Assembly (NCBI GenBank): GCA_964246985.1
Contig: CAXTSE010000013.1
Location: 46,324 to 110,323 of the forward strand
Source: CAXTSE01 sp964246985
GTDB taxonomy: Bacteria; Actinomycetota; Actinomycetes; Actinomycetales; Microbacteriaceae
Length of the DNA: 64,000 nt
Direction: 5' to 3'
The position numbers were made by a program, and so were the translations under genes. Each line of letters begins with the position of its first letter. Positions within the stretch are counted from its first letter, which is position 1. Shown piece by piece: positions 34,653 to 43,504 of this stretch. The notes beneath the pieces were generated by a model. That model did no database searches. It was not told the origin of the DNA and saw nothing but the letters and a program-made list of their open reading frames with translations.

Positions 34653-35717
34653 ATGCCGTCTGAGCTCACCTGGTCCGCCCTTCTCACCCGACTGCTCGAC
34701 GGATCCGATCTGTCGATCTCCGAGGCGTCCTGGGCCATGGAGGAGGTCATGGCCGGTCGGGCCTCCAGCGCCCAGCTGGCCGGGTTCCTCGTCGCCCTGC
34801 GGGCGAAGGGGGAGACGGTCGCCGAGATCGTCGGATTCCGGGACGCGGTGCTCGCGAACGCCGAGCCTCTCGACGTCGATCCGATGGCTCTCGACATCGT
34901 CGGGACCGGCGGCGACCGCCACAACACGGTCAACGTGTCGACGATGTCGTCGATCGTCGCGGCCGCAGCCGGGGCGCGCGTGGTCAAGCACGGCAACAAG
35001 GCCGCCAGCTCGGCGTCGGGTTCGTCGGACGTGCTCACCGCCCTGGGAATCGACCTGACGCTCGCGCCCGAGCGTGTCGCGGCCGTCCTCGAGCAGACGG
35101 GCATCACCTTCGCGTTCGCGGCCAGGTTCCACCCCGGCTTCCGGCACGCGGGCCCGACCCGCGCCGAGCTCGGGATTCCCACGGTGTTCAACTTCCTCGG
35201 TCCGCTCTGCAATCCGGCGCGTCCGGAGGCATCTGCGGTCGGTGTCGCGCAACTCGACAAGGTGCCGCTCTTCGTCGGCGTCTTCCAGACGCGGGGCGCG
35301 ACGGCACTGGTCTTCCGCGGCGACGACGGCCTGGACGAGCTGACGACGACCGGGCACAGCCACGTCTGGGAGGTGGCTCGAGGCGAGGTGCACGAGCACG
35401 ACCTCGATCCGGCCGACCTCGGCCTCACGCGAGCGACCCTCGAGCAGCTGCGCGGCGGGGATGCCGCGCACAACGCCGACGTCGTCCGGCGCGTGCTGGC
35501 GGGGGAGAGGGGCGCCGCTCGCGACATCGTCCTGCTCAATGCCGCAGCGGGGCTGGTGGCGTGGGAGCTCGCGCGGGATGCCTCCCAGGTCGAGCGCGAC
35601 ATCCGTGAGCGGTTCCGCGCCGAGATGGCGCGGGCCGCGGATGCGATCGACAGCGGTGCCGCGGCCTCCAAGCTCGAGGAGTGGGCGGCCGCGACGCAGG
35701 AGACGCCGGTCGGGTAG
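34653..35717 (+). CDS. trpD: Anthranilate phosphoribosyltransferase TrpD
   Basis: Second step of tryptophan synthesis, transferring phosphoribose from PRPP to anthranilate. It is 354 residues. The PRPP motif GTGGDRHNTVNVST, the KHGNKAASS box and FAFAARFHPGFRHAGPTR-type anthranilate loops (continuous in the middle of the protein) are conserved. It is isolated from other trp genes and divergent from ctaE, an arrangement I recall also from Mycobacterium. Its stop codon is part of the stem of a strong terminator. Confidence 0.95.
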   Translation: MPSELTWSALLTRLLDGSDLSISEASWAMEEVMAGRASSAQLAGFLVALRAKGETVAEIVGFRDAVLANAEPLDVDPMALDIVGTGGDRHNTVNVSTMSSIVAAAAGARVVKHGNKAASSASGSSDVLTALGIDLTLAPERVAAVLEQTGITFAFAARFHPGFRHAGPTRAELGIPTVFNFLGPLCNPARPEASAVGVAQLDKVPLFVGVFQTRGATALVFRGDDGLDELTTTGHSHVWEVARGEVHEHDLDPADLGLTRATLEQLRGGDAAHNADVVRRVLAGERGAARDIVLLNAAAGLVAWELARDASQVERDIRERFRAEMARAADAIDSGAAASKLEEWAAATQETPVG

Positions 35718-35742
35718 CGCCAGAGGCGCACCCGACCGGCGT
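35703..35742. terminator. Bidirectional terminator, trpD / glpK
   Basis: The arms 35703-35721 and 35725-35742 pair along 18 bp with a single bulged A (35716) and a 3-nt AGA loop. The trpD TAG stop (35715-35717) is inside the left arm. It lies 14 bp from the glpK stop and serves two convergent genes. Confidence 0.8.
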
Positions 35743-35756
35743 CCCGGTCCTGCGTG

Positions 35757-37274
35757 CTACTTGTCAGTGTCGTCGTCGACCCAGTCGAAGGTCTTCGTGA
35801 CGGCCTTCTTCCAGAGGCGCAGCTGACGCTGGCGCTCGTCGTCGTCCATCGACGGCTCCCAGCGCTTGTCCTCCTGCCAGTTCTTCCCGACCTCCTCGAG
35901 GTCCTTCCAGAACCCGACGGCGAGGCCGGCCGCGTAGGCGGCGCCCAGAGCCGTCGTCTCGGCGACGACCGGACGCACGACGGTGACGCCGAGGATGTCG
36001 GCCTGGAACTGCATGAGGGCGTCGTTGGCCACCATGCCGCCGTCGACCTTCAGCTCTGCCAGGTCGACGCCCGAGTCGGCGTTGACGGCCTCGATGACCT
36101 CAGCCGTCTGGAAGGCCGTGGCCTCCAGGGCGGCGCGGGCGATGTGACCCTTGTTGACGAACCGCGTGAGGCCCACGATGGCGCCCCGCGCATCCGGACG
36201 CCAGTAGGGCGCGAACAGACCCGAGAACGCCGGGACGATGTAGACCCCGCCGTTGTCGTCGACGGTCTCGGCGAGCGTCTCGATCTCGGGCGCGCTCTTG
36301 ATGAGCCCGATGTTGTCGCGCAGCCACTGGACGAGCGAGCCGGTCACGGCGATCGAGCCCTCGAGCGCGTAGTGCGGCTTGTTGTCGCCGAGCTTGTAGC
36401 CGAGGGTCGTCAGCAGGCCGTTCTTGGAGTGGACGATCTCCTCACCCGTGTTGAAGATGAGGAAGTTGCCGGTGCCGTAGGTGTTCTTCGACTCGCCGGT
36501 CTCGAACGCCGCCTGGCCGAAGGTCGCCGCCTGCTGGTCGCCGAGGATGCCCGCGACGGGCACCTCGCGCAGGAGGCTCGACGACTCGACGTTGCCGTAG
36601 ACCTCGGACGAGCTGCGGATCTCGGGCAGCATCGACTTCGGCACGTCGAACGCGGCCAGGATCTCGTCGTCCCACTGGAGGGTCTCGAGGTCCATGAACA
36701 TCGTGCGGCTCGCGTTGGTGACGTCGGTCGCGTGCACGCCGCCGTCGACGCCGCCGGTCAGATTCCAGAGCACCCAGGTGTCGGTCGTGCCGAACAGCAG
36801 GTCGCCGGCCTCGGCCTTCTCACGCGCACCCTCGACGTTCTCGAGGATCCAGACGATCTTCGTGCCCGAGAAGTAGGTCGCCAGGGGGAGGCCGACCTTC
36901 GACTTGAAGCGCTCGACGCCGCCGTCGGCCGCGAGGCGGTCGACGATGGACTGCGTGCGGGTGTCCTGCCAGACGATCGCGTTGTAGACGGCCTTGCCGG
37001 TGTTCTTGTCCCACACCACCGCGGTCTCGCGCTGGTTGGTGATGCCCACGGCCTTGACGTCGTGGCGGGTGATGTCGGCCTTCGACAGCGCCTGCCCGAT
37101 GACCTCGCGGGTGTTGTTCCAGATCTCGGCGGGGTCGTGCTCGACCCAGCCGGCCTTCGGGAAGATCTGCTCGTGCTCGAGCTGTCCTGTGGACACGATC
37201 GATCCCGAGTGGTCGAAGACGATCGCGCGGGTGCTGGTCGTACCCTGATCGATCGCGATGACGTACTCAGTCAT
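35757..37274 (-). CDS. glpK: Glycerol kinase
   Basis: Phosphorylates glycerol to glycerol-3-phosphate with ATP. It is 505 residues, standard for the family. FGGY-kinase motifs include DQGTTSTRAI at the N-terminus, the GDQQAA box and the KVDGGMVANDALMQFQ segment in the C-terminal half. A strong AAAGGAG ribosome site precedes the ATG. It follows glpF with a 52-bp gap, so the two are probably co-transcribed. The frame ends 14 bp from the trpD terminator. Confidence 0.97.
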   Translation of the reverse strand: MTEYVIAIDQGTTSTRAIVFDHSGSIVSTGQLEHEQIFPKAGWVEHDPAEIWNNTREVIGQALSKADITRHDVKAVGITNQRETAVVWDKNTGKAVYNAIVWQDTRTQSIVDRLAADGGVERFKSKVGLPLATYFSGTKIVWILENVEGAREKAEAGDLLFGTTDTWVLWNLTGGVDGGVHATDVTNASRTMFMDLETLQWDDEILAAFDVPKSMLPEIRSSSEVYGNVESSSLLREVPVAGILGDQQAATFGQAAFETGESKNTYGTGNFLIFNTGEEIVHSKNGLLTTLGYKLGDNKPHYALEGSIAVTGSLVQWLRDNIGLIKSAPEIETLAETVDDNGGVYIVPAFSGLFAPYWRPDARGAIVGLTRFVNKGHIARAALEATAFQTAEVIEAVNADSGVDLAELKVDGGMVANDALMQFQADILGVTVVRPVVAETTALGAAYAAGLAVGFWKDLEEVGKNWQEDKRWEPSMDDDERQRQLRLWKKAVTKTFDWVDDDTDK

Positions 37275-37326
37275 GCCTTACTCCTTTGTGTGGCGTGTGT
37301 GGCGGTAACGGGGTGCTGCGACGGCG

Positions 37327-38088
37327 TCAGCTGATGAGGGGCAGGAGCGGTACGGCCAGCAGACCGGCGAGGATTCCGCCGATGATCGGGCCGGCCACCG
37401 GCACCCACGCATAGGACCAGTCGCTCGAGCCCTTGCCCTTGATGGGGAGGACTGCGTGGACGAGTCGGGGTCCGAGGTCGCGGGCGGGGTTGATGGCGTA
37501 GCCGGTCGGACCACCGAGCGACGCGCCGATGCCGACGACCAGCAGGGCGACGGGCAACGCGCCGAGGGCGGCGAGGCCGGCCGGGGTCGCGGTGTCTGCG
37601 TCGCCGCCGCGTCCGAAGCCGATGACCACGAACACGAGGACGAAGGTGCCGATGATCTCGGTGACGAGGTTCCAGCCGTAGCTGCGGATGGCCGGGCCGG
37701 TCGCAAACACGCCGAGCTTGGCGCCCGGGTCGGGCTCCTGGTCGAGGTGCTGCTTGAACGCGAGCCAGACGAGGATCGCACCGATGATGGCTCCGACCAG
37801 CTGGCCGGCGAGGTACGTGAACACCTCTGCGGCGCTGAGCGGGTTGTCTGTCAGCGCCCCGTTGACGGCGAGGCCCACGGTGACCGCCGGGTTGAGGTGC
37901 GCGCCCGAAGCGTACGAGACGGTCACACCGGCGAAGACCGCGAGGCCCCAGCCGAAGTTGATCAGCAGCCAGCCGCCGCCGAGACCTTTCGATTTGACGA
38001 GGATCGCGGTCGCGACCACGCCGCCACCGAGGAGGAGGAGGAGCGTGGTACCCACGGTCTCCGACAGGAAGATAGTCCCCAAGTCCAT
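37327..38088 (-). CDS. glpF: Glycerol facilitator, MIP family
   Basis: Six-helix channel for glycerol uptake, 253 residues. The two pore half-helices carry HLNPAVT and INPARDLGPR. The Asp after the second NPA is the usual mark of aquaglyceroporins rather than strict water channels. It lies between glpD and glpK. The 108-bp gap before it contains a plausible promoter and a GTGCAC palindrome, so glpFK may be transcribed separately from glpD. Confidence 0.94.
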   Translation of the reverse strand: MDLGTIFLSETVGTTLLLLLGGGVVATAILVKSKGLGGGWLLINFGWGLAVFAGVTVSYASGAHLNPAVTVGLAVNGALTDNPLSAAEVFTYLAGQLVGAIIGAILVWLAFKQHLDQEPDPGAKLGVFATGPAIRSYGWNLVTEIIGTFVLVFVVIGFGRGGDADTATPAGLAALGALPVALLVVGIGASLGGPTGYAINPARDLGPRLVHAVLPIKGKGSSDWSYAWVPVAGPIIGGILAGLLAVPLLPLIS

Positions 38089-38145
38089 GTCTTCTTTGAC
38101 CTTTCGTTGTTGCCGTCGTCTGGGAGACGACAGGCGCTCATTGCG

Positions 38146-38191
38146 ACGCTAGAGCGGCGGCCGGGGTCGCGACAAGCGATTCCCGTGCACG
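38146..38191 (-). promoter_or_regulatory. glpF promoter with GTGCAC palindrome
   Basis: On the minus strand TTGTCG (38175-38170) and TAGCGT (38151-38146) are separated by 18 nt. CGTGCACG at 38184-38191 lies just upstream of the -35. The same TGCAC/GTGCA half-sites occur between glpD and the SorC-type regulator, so this may be its operator. Confidence 0.4.
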
Positions 38192-38196
38192 TCCGT

Positions 38197-39930
38197 TCAC
38201 GCTGTGGAGGTGGCGGATGCCTCCTCCCGCTTCAGGTGCACGTCGTGGTAAACAGCCAGATCCTCTGTGGCGATGCGGATCTCGTCGGCCTTGCGCGCGG
38301 CAGACCAGCCGAGCGACTCCGCGGCCAGGTCGCCGAGCTCGTCCACGAGGGCCGTCGACAGTCCGCCGACGAAGGCGAGACTGGTGCGGCGGTAGATGAG
38401 GTCGGAGAGGTGCACGACGGATTCGTGATCGAGCAGGTACCGGATCTCGGCCCGCGAGTAGTCGGGCGCGTAGCTCAGAGCGACGTCGTCGGCTCCGAGG
38501 GCGGCGATGACGTCTGCGGCACGCGTGCCGTACCGCTCGAGCAGCACATCGGCGCGATCAGTGTCGACCGATCCGATGTTGGCTGCGATCCAGCGCGATC
38601 GCGCAGCCTTGTCACGCGGGTATCCGGCGCCGCCGCCGATGGCGAGGGTTCCCGTGGACACCGGGTGCGGGGCTCCGAGGATCTCGAGGGCGTCGCCGGC
38701 CATGTGCTCGCCGAGGGCGCGGAACGTGGTCCACTTGCCGCCCACGAGGCTGAGCAGCGGGGTACCCGCGAGCTCGCCGCGCTCGATGCGGTAGTCGCGC
38801 GACACGAAGCCGGGCGTCTCGTCGTCGTGGCGGGGGAGAGGGCGGATGCCGGAGAACTTGTAGACGATCTGCGACCGGTCGAGCGCGACCTTCGGGAAGA
38901 CGTGCTTCACGAGGTCGAAGAAGTAGTCGACCTCCTCCTCGGTGCAGACGACCTTCTCGTCGGGGTCCGCGTCGATGTCGGTCGTGCCGATCATCACCCG
39001 GCCCTTGAGCGGGTAGATCAGCACGATGCGGCCGTCGTCGTTCTCGAAGAACATCTCGCGACCGTCGGCGGCGGCGAGCAGCTCGGGGTTGTCGAGGACG
39101 ATATGCGAGCCCTTGGTGCCGCCCATGAACTTCGTCTCGACTCCGAGCCCCGAGTTGGTGAGGTCGGTCCACGGCCCGCTGGTGTTGATGACCACGCGGG
39201 CCGTCATGGTGAACTCGTCGCCGGTCTCGGCGTCGCGCAGGCGCACGCCCGTCGCATCCGACCCCACGGCCTTCACGTAGTTCGCGGCGCGGGCCTTGTC
39301 TCCCGTCACGAGCCCGTCGGAGAGCACGTCGAGGGCGAGGCGCTCGGGGTTGTGCATCGAGGCGTCGTAGTAGGTCGCCGTGAACTTGACGTTCGGGTTG
39401 AGGTGCGGCTGCGCCTCGAGCGAGCGCTTGCGTCCGAGGAAGCGGTGCCGGGGCACCGAACCGCCGTCACGCGAGAAGGAGTCGTAGATGACCAGCCCGA
39501 CCTTGATGAGCAGGGCGCCGCGCTCGGTGGTCGTGCGCTGCTTGTGGGTGAGGAAGCGGGCGGGAGCCGCGAGGATGCCCGAGAAGGTGGAGAAGATCGG
39601 GATCGTCGTCTGCAGCGGCTTCACGTAGTGCGGGGCGTTGCGGATGAGGCGGTTGCGCTCGGTCACCGCCTCCTTGACCAAGCGGAACTCGCCGTTCTCG
39701 AGGTACCGCACGCCGCCGTGGATCATGTGCGACGACGCAGACGACGCCCCCGACACGTAGTCGTCGCGCTCGACCAGCACGACGTCGACACCCTGAAGGG
39801 CGAGCTCGCGGAAGGTCGCGATGCCGTTGATCCCCCCGCCGATGATGAGCACGTCCGCCGTGGGGCGGTCCCGCAGGGCCGTCACCTCCGCGCGGATGGG
39901 GGTGGGTGAGCTGGACGGTCGTGACGCCAT
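38197..39930 (-). CDS. glpD: Glycerol-3-phosphate dehydrogenase (FAD)
   Basis: Membrane-associated flavoenzyme that oxidises glycerol-3-phosphate to dihydroxyacetone phosphate and feeds the quinone pool. It is 577 residues. The ADP-binding loop IIGGGINGIATF lies near residue 30. DAO-family motifs such as SSASSHMIHGGVRYLE and the SGIRPLPRH region are clear, and a C-terminal DAO_C domain is present. The ATG at 39930 has an AGAGG site about 8 nt upstream. It diverges from the SorC-type regulator and precedes glpF. Confidence 0.96.
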   Translation of the reverse strand: MASRPSSSPTPIRAEVTALRDRPTADVLIIGGGINGIATFRELALQGVDVVLVERDDYVSGASSASSHMIHGGVRYLENGEFRLVKEAVTERNRLIRNAPHYVKPLQTTIPIFSTFSGILAAPARFLTHKQRTTTERGALLIKVGLVIYDSFSRDGGSVPRHRFLGRKRSLEAQPHLNPNVKFTATYYDASMHNPERLALDVLSDGLVTGDKARAANYVKAVGSDATGVRLRDAETGDEFTMTARVVINTSGPWTDLTNSGLGVETKFMGGTKGSHIVLDNPELLAAADGREMFFENDDGRIVLIYPLKGRVMIGTTDIDADPDEKVVCTEEEVDYFFDLVKHVFPKVALDRSQIVYKFSGIRPLPRHDDETPGFVSRDYRIERGELAGTPLLSLVGGKWTTFRALGEHMAGDALEILGAPHPVSTGTLAIGGGAGYPRDKAARSRWIAANIGSVDTDRADVLLERYGTRAADVIAALGADDVALSYAPDYSRAEIRYLLDHESVVHLSDLIYRRTSLAFVGGLSTALVDELGDLAAESLGWSAARKADEIRIATEDLAVYHDVHLKREEASATSTA

Positions 39931-39991
39931 CGTGAAACCTCTGTTCCTGTCTCTGACAGCATCGCACCATCTCACATTCGATCAAGGGGGT

Positions 39992-40005
39992 TGCACATAC
40001 GTGCA
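39992..40005. promoter_or_regulatory. Inverted repeat TGCAC-N4-GTGCA, putative operator
   Basis: TGCACATACGTGCA has 5-bp perfect arms and lies in the 85-bp divergent region between glpD and the SorC-type regulator. It overlaps the regulator's -10 candidate, a good position for autorepression and for control of glpD. Confidence 0.45.
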
Positions 40006-40009
40006 TACT
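40004..40009 (+). promoter_or_regulatory. -10 hexamer (CATACT) for the SorC-type regulator
   Basis: CATACT ends 6 nt before the ATG and its first bases are part of the TGCAC/GTGCA inverted repeat. Confidence 0.35.
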
Positions 40010-40015
40010 GGTCGC

Positions 40016-40984
40016 ATGGCTGCCCCCGCACCTCTGACCGGTCGCACGCGCGACGCCCTCACGGCGGCTCGCATGTACTACCTGCAGGACCTCACGATGG
40101 ATGCGATCGCCTACGAGCTCTCGACCTCTCGATCGAGCGTCAGCCGTCTGCTGTCCCACGCCCGCGACACGGGTCTCGTCGACATCCAGGTGCGCTCGCC
40201 CCGCGAGATGCCCGACATGCTCGAGCGCGAGCTCGCCGAGCGGTTCGGGGTCGTCGGCCACGTCGTCTCGGTGCCGGATGCGATCAACGAGGCAGACCGT
40301 GTCGAGCGCGTCGCGCTGTACACAGCGCGCGTCCTGGGGCAGTACTTCGACTCCAACATGACGATGGGGATCGCCTGGGGGTCGACGATGAGCGCGATCA
40401 GCCGCCATCTGATGGCGAAGCCGACCCACAACTCTCAGATCGTCCAGCTCAACGGGGCGGGCAATCCGCAGACCACCGGCATCATCTACGCCAGCGAGAT
40501 CCTGCAGCGCTTCGGCGACGCGTTCGGCGCGTACGTGCAGCAGTTCCCGGTGCCGGCGTTCTTCGACCACGCGGACACCAAGACCGCGCTCTGGCGCGAG
40601 CGCAGCGTGCAGCGGGTGCTGGAGGTGCAGCAGCACCTCGACGTCGTGCTGTTCGGACTCGGCGCCCCGCTCGCCGAGGTGCCGAGCCATGTGTACACAG
40701 GGGGCTACCTCGACACCGAGGATCTGGCGACGCTGGCCGAGTACGACGTCGTCGGCGACATGGCGACCGTGTTCTACCGGATCGACGGCTCCCACGACGG
40801 CATCCCGATGAACGATCGTGCAACCGGGCCGGACCCCGAGCTGCTCAAGAAGGTCGCCCGCCGCATCTGCGTCGTCTCGGGCGCATCCAAGGTCAACAGC
40901 ATCCGCGGCGCTCTGGCGGGCGGCTTCATCACCGACCTGGTGATCGACACGGGGACGGTCCGCCGGCTGCTCGACGCCGACTGA
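40016..40984 (+). CDS. SorC/DeoR-type transcriptional regulator
   Basis: A 322-residue sugar-binding regulator. The N-terminal helix-turn-helix (LTMDAIAYELSTSRSSVSRL, the end of the first 45 residues) resembles the SorC group. The large C-terminal domain has the NagB/RpiA-like fold of the family, with GIAWGSTM and FGLGAPLAE as likely phosphate-binding loops and SGASKVNSIRGAL near the end. Effectors of this family are phosphorylated sugars. Standing between glpD and dhaK, it may sense glycerol-3-phosphate or dihydroxyacetone phosphate, which is inference. Confidence 0.9.
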   Translation: MAAPAPLTGRTRDALTAARMYYLQDLTMDAIAYELSTSRSSVSRLLSHARDTGLVDIQVRSPREMPDMLERELAERFGVVGHVVSVPDAINEADRVERVALYTARVLGQYFDSNMTMGIAWGSTMSAISRHLMAKPTHNSQIVQLNGAGNPQTTGIIYASEILQRFGDAFGAYVQQFPVPAFFDHADTKTALWRERSVQRVLEVQQHLDVVLFGLGAPLAEVPSHVYTGGYLDTEDLATLAEYDVVGDMATVFYRIDGSHDGIPMNDRATGPDPELLKKVARRICVVSGASKVNSIRGALAGGFITDLVIDTGTVRRLLDAD

Positions 40985-41015
40985 GCGGCTGTGTTCTGAG
41001 AAAGTGTCCAGCCGC
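40985..41015 (+). terminator. Hairpin between the regulator and dhaK
   Basis: GCGGCTG at 40985-40991 pairs with CAGCCGC at 41009-41015 around a 17-nt loop, immediately after the regulator stop. No T-run follows. It probably separates the regulator from the dha operon; a TACCGT hexamer near 41044 may be the dhaK -10. Confidence 0.4.
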
Positions 41016-41116
41016 GCGATCTATCCGGCGCGCGACGGTCGGCGTACCGTGATTCCCGAATCGGCCCGATGGCGGGGCGACAGGCACGGGCAGTGGCGCC
41101 CGCGAAGGGACTCGAC

Positions 41117-42121
41117 ATGAAGAAGCTCATCAACGATCCGAAGGACGTCGTCACCGAGGCGCTGGCCGGCATGGCCGCCGCGCACCCCGACCTCATCACC
41201 GTGGCGTCGGAGCCCGCGTACATCGCCCGCGCCGACGCCCCCGTCGTCGGCAAGGTCGCCCTGATCTCGGGCGGCGGCAGCGGACACGAGCCGCTGCACG
41301 GCGGATTCGTCGGCAAGGGCATGCTGACGGCGGCGGTGCCCGGTGCGGTCTTCACCTCGCCGACGCCCGACCCGATCCAGGCGGCGGCCGCCGCGGTGGA
41401 CGGGGGAGCGGGAGTGCTCTTCATCGTCAAGAACTACACGGGCGACGTGCTCAACTTCGAGACGGCCGCCGACCTCGCCGGCGCCGACGGCATCGACGTC
41501 ACCACCGTCATCATCGACGACGACGTGGCAGTGAAGGACTCGACCTGGACGGCGGGACGCCGCGGCGTCGCCGGCACCGTCCTCGTCGAGAAGATCGCGG
41601 GCGCGGCCGCCGAGCGCGGCGACGACCTCGCCGCCGTCACGGCCATCGCCGAGAAGGTCAACGGCCAGGTGCGCTCGATGGGCATGGCGTTCACCGCCCC
41701 GACGGTGCCCCACGCGGGCGAGCCCAGCTTCACCCTCGCCGACGACGAGATCGAGATCGGCATCGGGATCCACGGCGAGCCGGGACGCGAGCGCATCGCC
41801 CTCGAGCCCGCCGACGCGATCGTCGACCGCCTCCTCGCCCCCATCGTCGAGGACCTGCCGTTCTCGTCCGGCGACGAGGTGCTGCTCTTCGTCAACGGCA
41901 TGGGAGGCACCCCCCAGATCGAGCTCTACATCGCCTACCGCCGCGCCGCCGAGCAGCTCGCCGCCCAGGGCATCACGGTCACCCGCTCGCTTGTCGGCAA
42001 CTTCACGACGAGCCTCGAGATGCAGGGCTTCTCGCTCACCGTGCTCAAGCTCGACGAGGAGCTGACGGCGCTCTGGGACGCCCCGGTGCGCACCATCGCG
42101 CTGACCTGGGGCAACGCGTGA
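41117..42121 (+). CDS. dhaK: Dihydroxyacetone kinase subunit DhaK
   Basis: Substrate-binding subunit that holds dihydroxyacetone covalently on a histidine. It is 334 residues. GGGSGHEPLHGGFVG is the conserved N-terminal loop, and the IHGEPG motif carries the expected hemiaminal histidine at residue 219. The ATG at 41117 has AAGGGA upstream and gives the family's usual MKKLINDP start. It begins a dhaK-dhaL-dhaM operon with GTGA overlaps. Confidence 0.96.
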   Translation: MKKLINDPKDVVTEALAGMAAAHPDLITVASEPAYIARADAPVVGKVALISGGGSGHEPLHGGFVGKGMLTAAVPGAVFTSPTPDPIQAAAAAVDGGAGVLFIVKNYTGDVLNFETAADLAGADGIDVTTVIIDDDVAVKDSTWTAGRRGVAGTVLVEKIAGAAAERGDDLAAVTAIAEKVNGQVRSMGMAFTAPTVPHAGEPSFTLADDEIEIGIGIHGEPGRERIALEPADAIVDRLLAPIVEDLPFSSGDEVLLFVNGMGGTPQIELYIAYRRAAEQLAAQGITVTRSLVGNFTTSLEMQGFSLTVLKLDEELTALWDAPVRTIALTWGNA

Positions 42122-42753
42122 GCCTCGGTCGGGACTGGGCCGTCGACTGGGTCCGGCGCAGCGCCGTCGTCATCGCCGAGCACCGAAGCGAGCTGATCAC
42201 CCTCGACCGCGAGATCGGTGACGCGGACCACGGCGAGAACATGGACCGCGGCTTCAGCGCCGTCGTGCCGAAGCTCGACGACCTCCCCGCTGACGCCGTG
42301 CCCGCCGACGTGCTGAAGATGGTCGCGACGACCCTGATCTCGACGGTCGGCGGAGCCTCCGGGCCGCTGTTCGGAACCGCGTACCTGAAGGCGTCGAGGG
42401 CCGTGGCGGGTGCCGCCGAGCTCGACTCCGCTGCCATCGTCGCTCTGCTCACGGCGGCACGCGACGGCATCGTGCTGCGCGGAAAGGCCGAGGTGGGCGA
42501 CAAGACGATGATCGACGCCTGGACCCCCGCGGTGGACGCGGCGGCGTCCGCTGCCGACGGCGGAGCCGACGAGGCCGCGGTGCTCGCCGCGGCGGCCGCG
42601 GCTGCGCAGACCGGTGCGGAGGCGACGGATCCCCTCGTCGCACGCAAGGGGCGCGCCAGCTATCTGGGCGAGCGCGCGGTGGGTCACCGCGATCCGGGCT
42701 CGGTGTCGACGGCGCTGCTGCTGCAGGCGGCGGCGGACGCGGCGGCGGGGTGA
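42118..42753 (+). CDS. dhaL: Dihydroxyacetone kinase subunit DhaL
   Basis: Nucleotide-binding subunit in which ADP stays bound as a coenzyme and is rephosphorylated by DhaM. It is 211 residues. The Mg-ADP ligands are in DREIGDADHGENM near residue 40, and GGASGPLFGTAYL and GDKTMIDAW are further family motifs. The GTG start overlaps the dhaK stop. A late Ala-rich segment is typical of high-GC members. Confidence 0.95.
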   Translation: MSLGRDWAVDWVRRSAVVIAEHRSELITLDREIGDADHGENMDRGFSAVVPKLDDLPADAVPADVLKMVATTLISTVGGASGPLFGTAYLKASRAVAGAAELDSAAIVALLTAARDGIVLRGKAEVGDKTMIDAWTPAVDAAASAADGGADEAAVLAAAAAAAQTGAEATDPLVARKGRASYLGERAVGHRDPGSVSTALLLQAAADAAAG

Positions 42754-43451
42754 GCGCCGACATCGGCCTCGTCGTCGTCTCGCACAGCGCGAAGATCGCC
42801 GAGGGGATCGTCGAGCTCGCCGCGCAGATGGCGGCCGACACACGGCTCGTCGCCGCGGGCGGCACGGACGACGGTCGCATCGGCACGAGCTTCGACCTCG
42901 TGACGGCGGCGATCGCGCAGGCCGACGGGGGAGCGGGCGTGGTCGTCCTCGGTGATCTCGGCTCCGCGATCCTGACAGCCGAGACGGCCCTCGACTTCCT
43001 CGACGACGAGGTGCGCGACCGGGTGCGCATCGCCGACGCGCCCGTCGTCGAGGGGGCGGTGGCCGCGGCTGTCGCCGCCCAGGGCGGGGCGGATCTCGCC
43101 GGCGTCCTGGAGGCGGCGGAGTCGGCTCGCGGGGCGTCGATCCGATCCGAGGAGACCGCGGTCGCGCCTCCGGCTGCGGGCGGCGGGACCGACTCGGCGA
43201 CCCGGCGCACGGTCACCCTCGTCAACAGCCAGGGTCTCCACGCGCGACCGGCGTCGCAGTTCGCCACGGCCGCCGCCGGGTTCGACGCCGAGATCACGGC
43301 GAACGGCATCAATGCCAAGAGTCTCCTCTCGATCATGGCGATGGGCGCCTCCGCCGGCACCGAGATCGTGCTCGAGGCGACGGGGCCGCAGGCGGAAGAG
43401 GCGGTCGCCGCCCTCGCCGAGCTGATCGAGGGCGGGTTCGGCGAGGACTGA
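42750..43451 (+). CDS. dhaM: DhaM phosphotransferase: EIIA-HPr fusion
   Basis: PTS-type phosphoryl carrier that feeds phosphate from PEP to DhaL-ADP. It is 233 residues. An EIIA (mannose-type) domain has its active His12 in VVSHSAKIAEG. After an Ala/Gly linker an HPr domain carries His164 in LHARPASQF and the NAKSLLSIM serine segment. The enterobacterial form has an additional enzyme-I-like domain, absent here, so general enzyme I must phosphorylate it. The GTG overlaps the dhaL stop. Confidence 0.94.
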   Translation: MSADIGLVVVSHSAKIAEGIVELAAQMAADTRLVAAGGTDDGRIGTSFDLVTAAIAQADGGAGVVVLGDLGSAILTAETALDFLDDEVRDRVRIADAPVVEGAVAAAVAAQGGADLAGVLEAAESARGASIRSEETAVAPPAAGGGTDSATRRTVTLVNSQGLHARPASQFATAAAGFDAEITANGINAKSLLSIMAMGASAGTEIVLEATGPQAEEAVAALAELIEGGFGED

Positions 43452-43459
43452 CAGGACGG

Positions 43460-43486
43460 CGGCGGGGAGTCAGCTCCCCATCGCCG
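43460..43486. terminator. Bidirectional terminator, dhaM / LLM gene
   Basis: CGGCG plus GGGAG at 43460-43469 pairs with CTCCC and CGCCG on the other side of a TCAG loop, with a two-base bulge. It lies between two convergent genes. Confidence 0.6.
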
Positions 43487-43504
43487 GGCCCGTGAACGCG
43501 CGGC

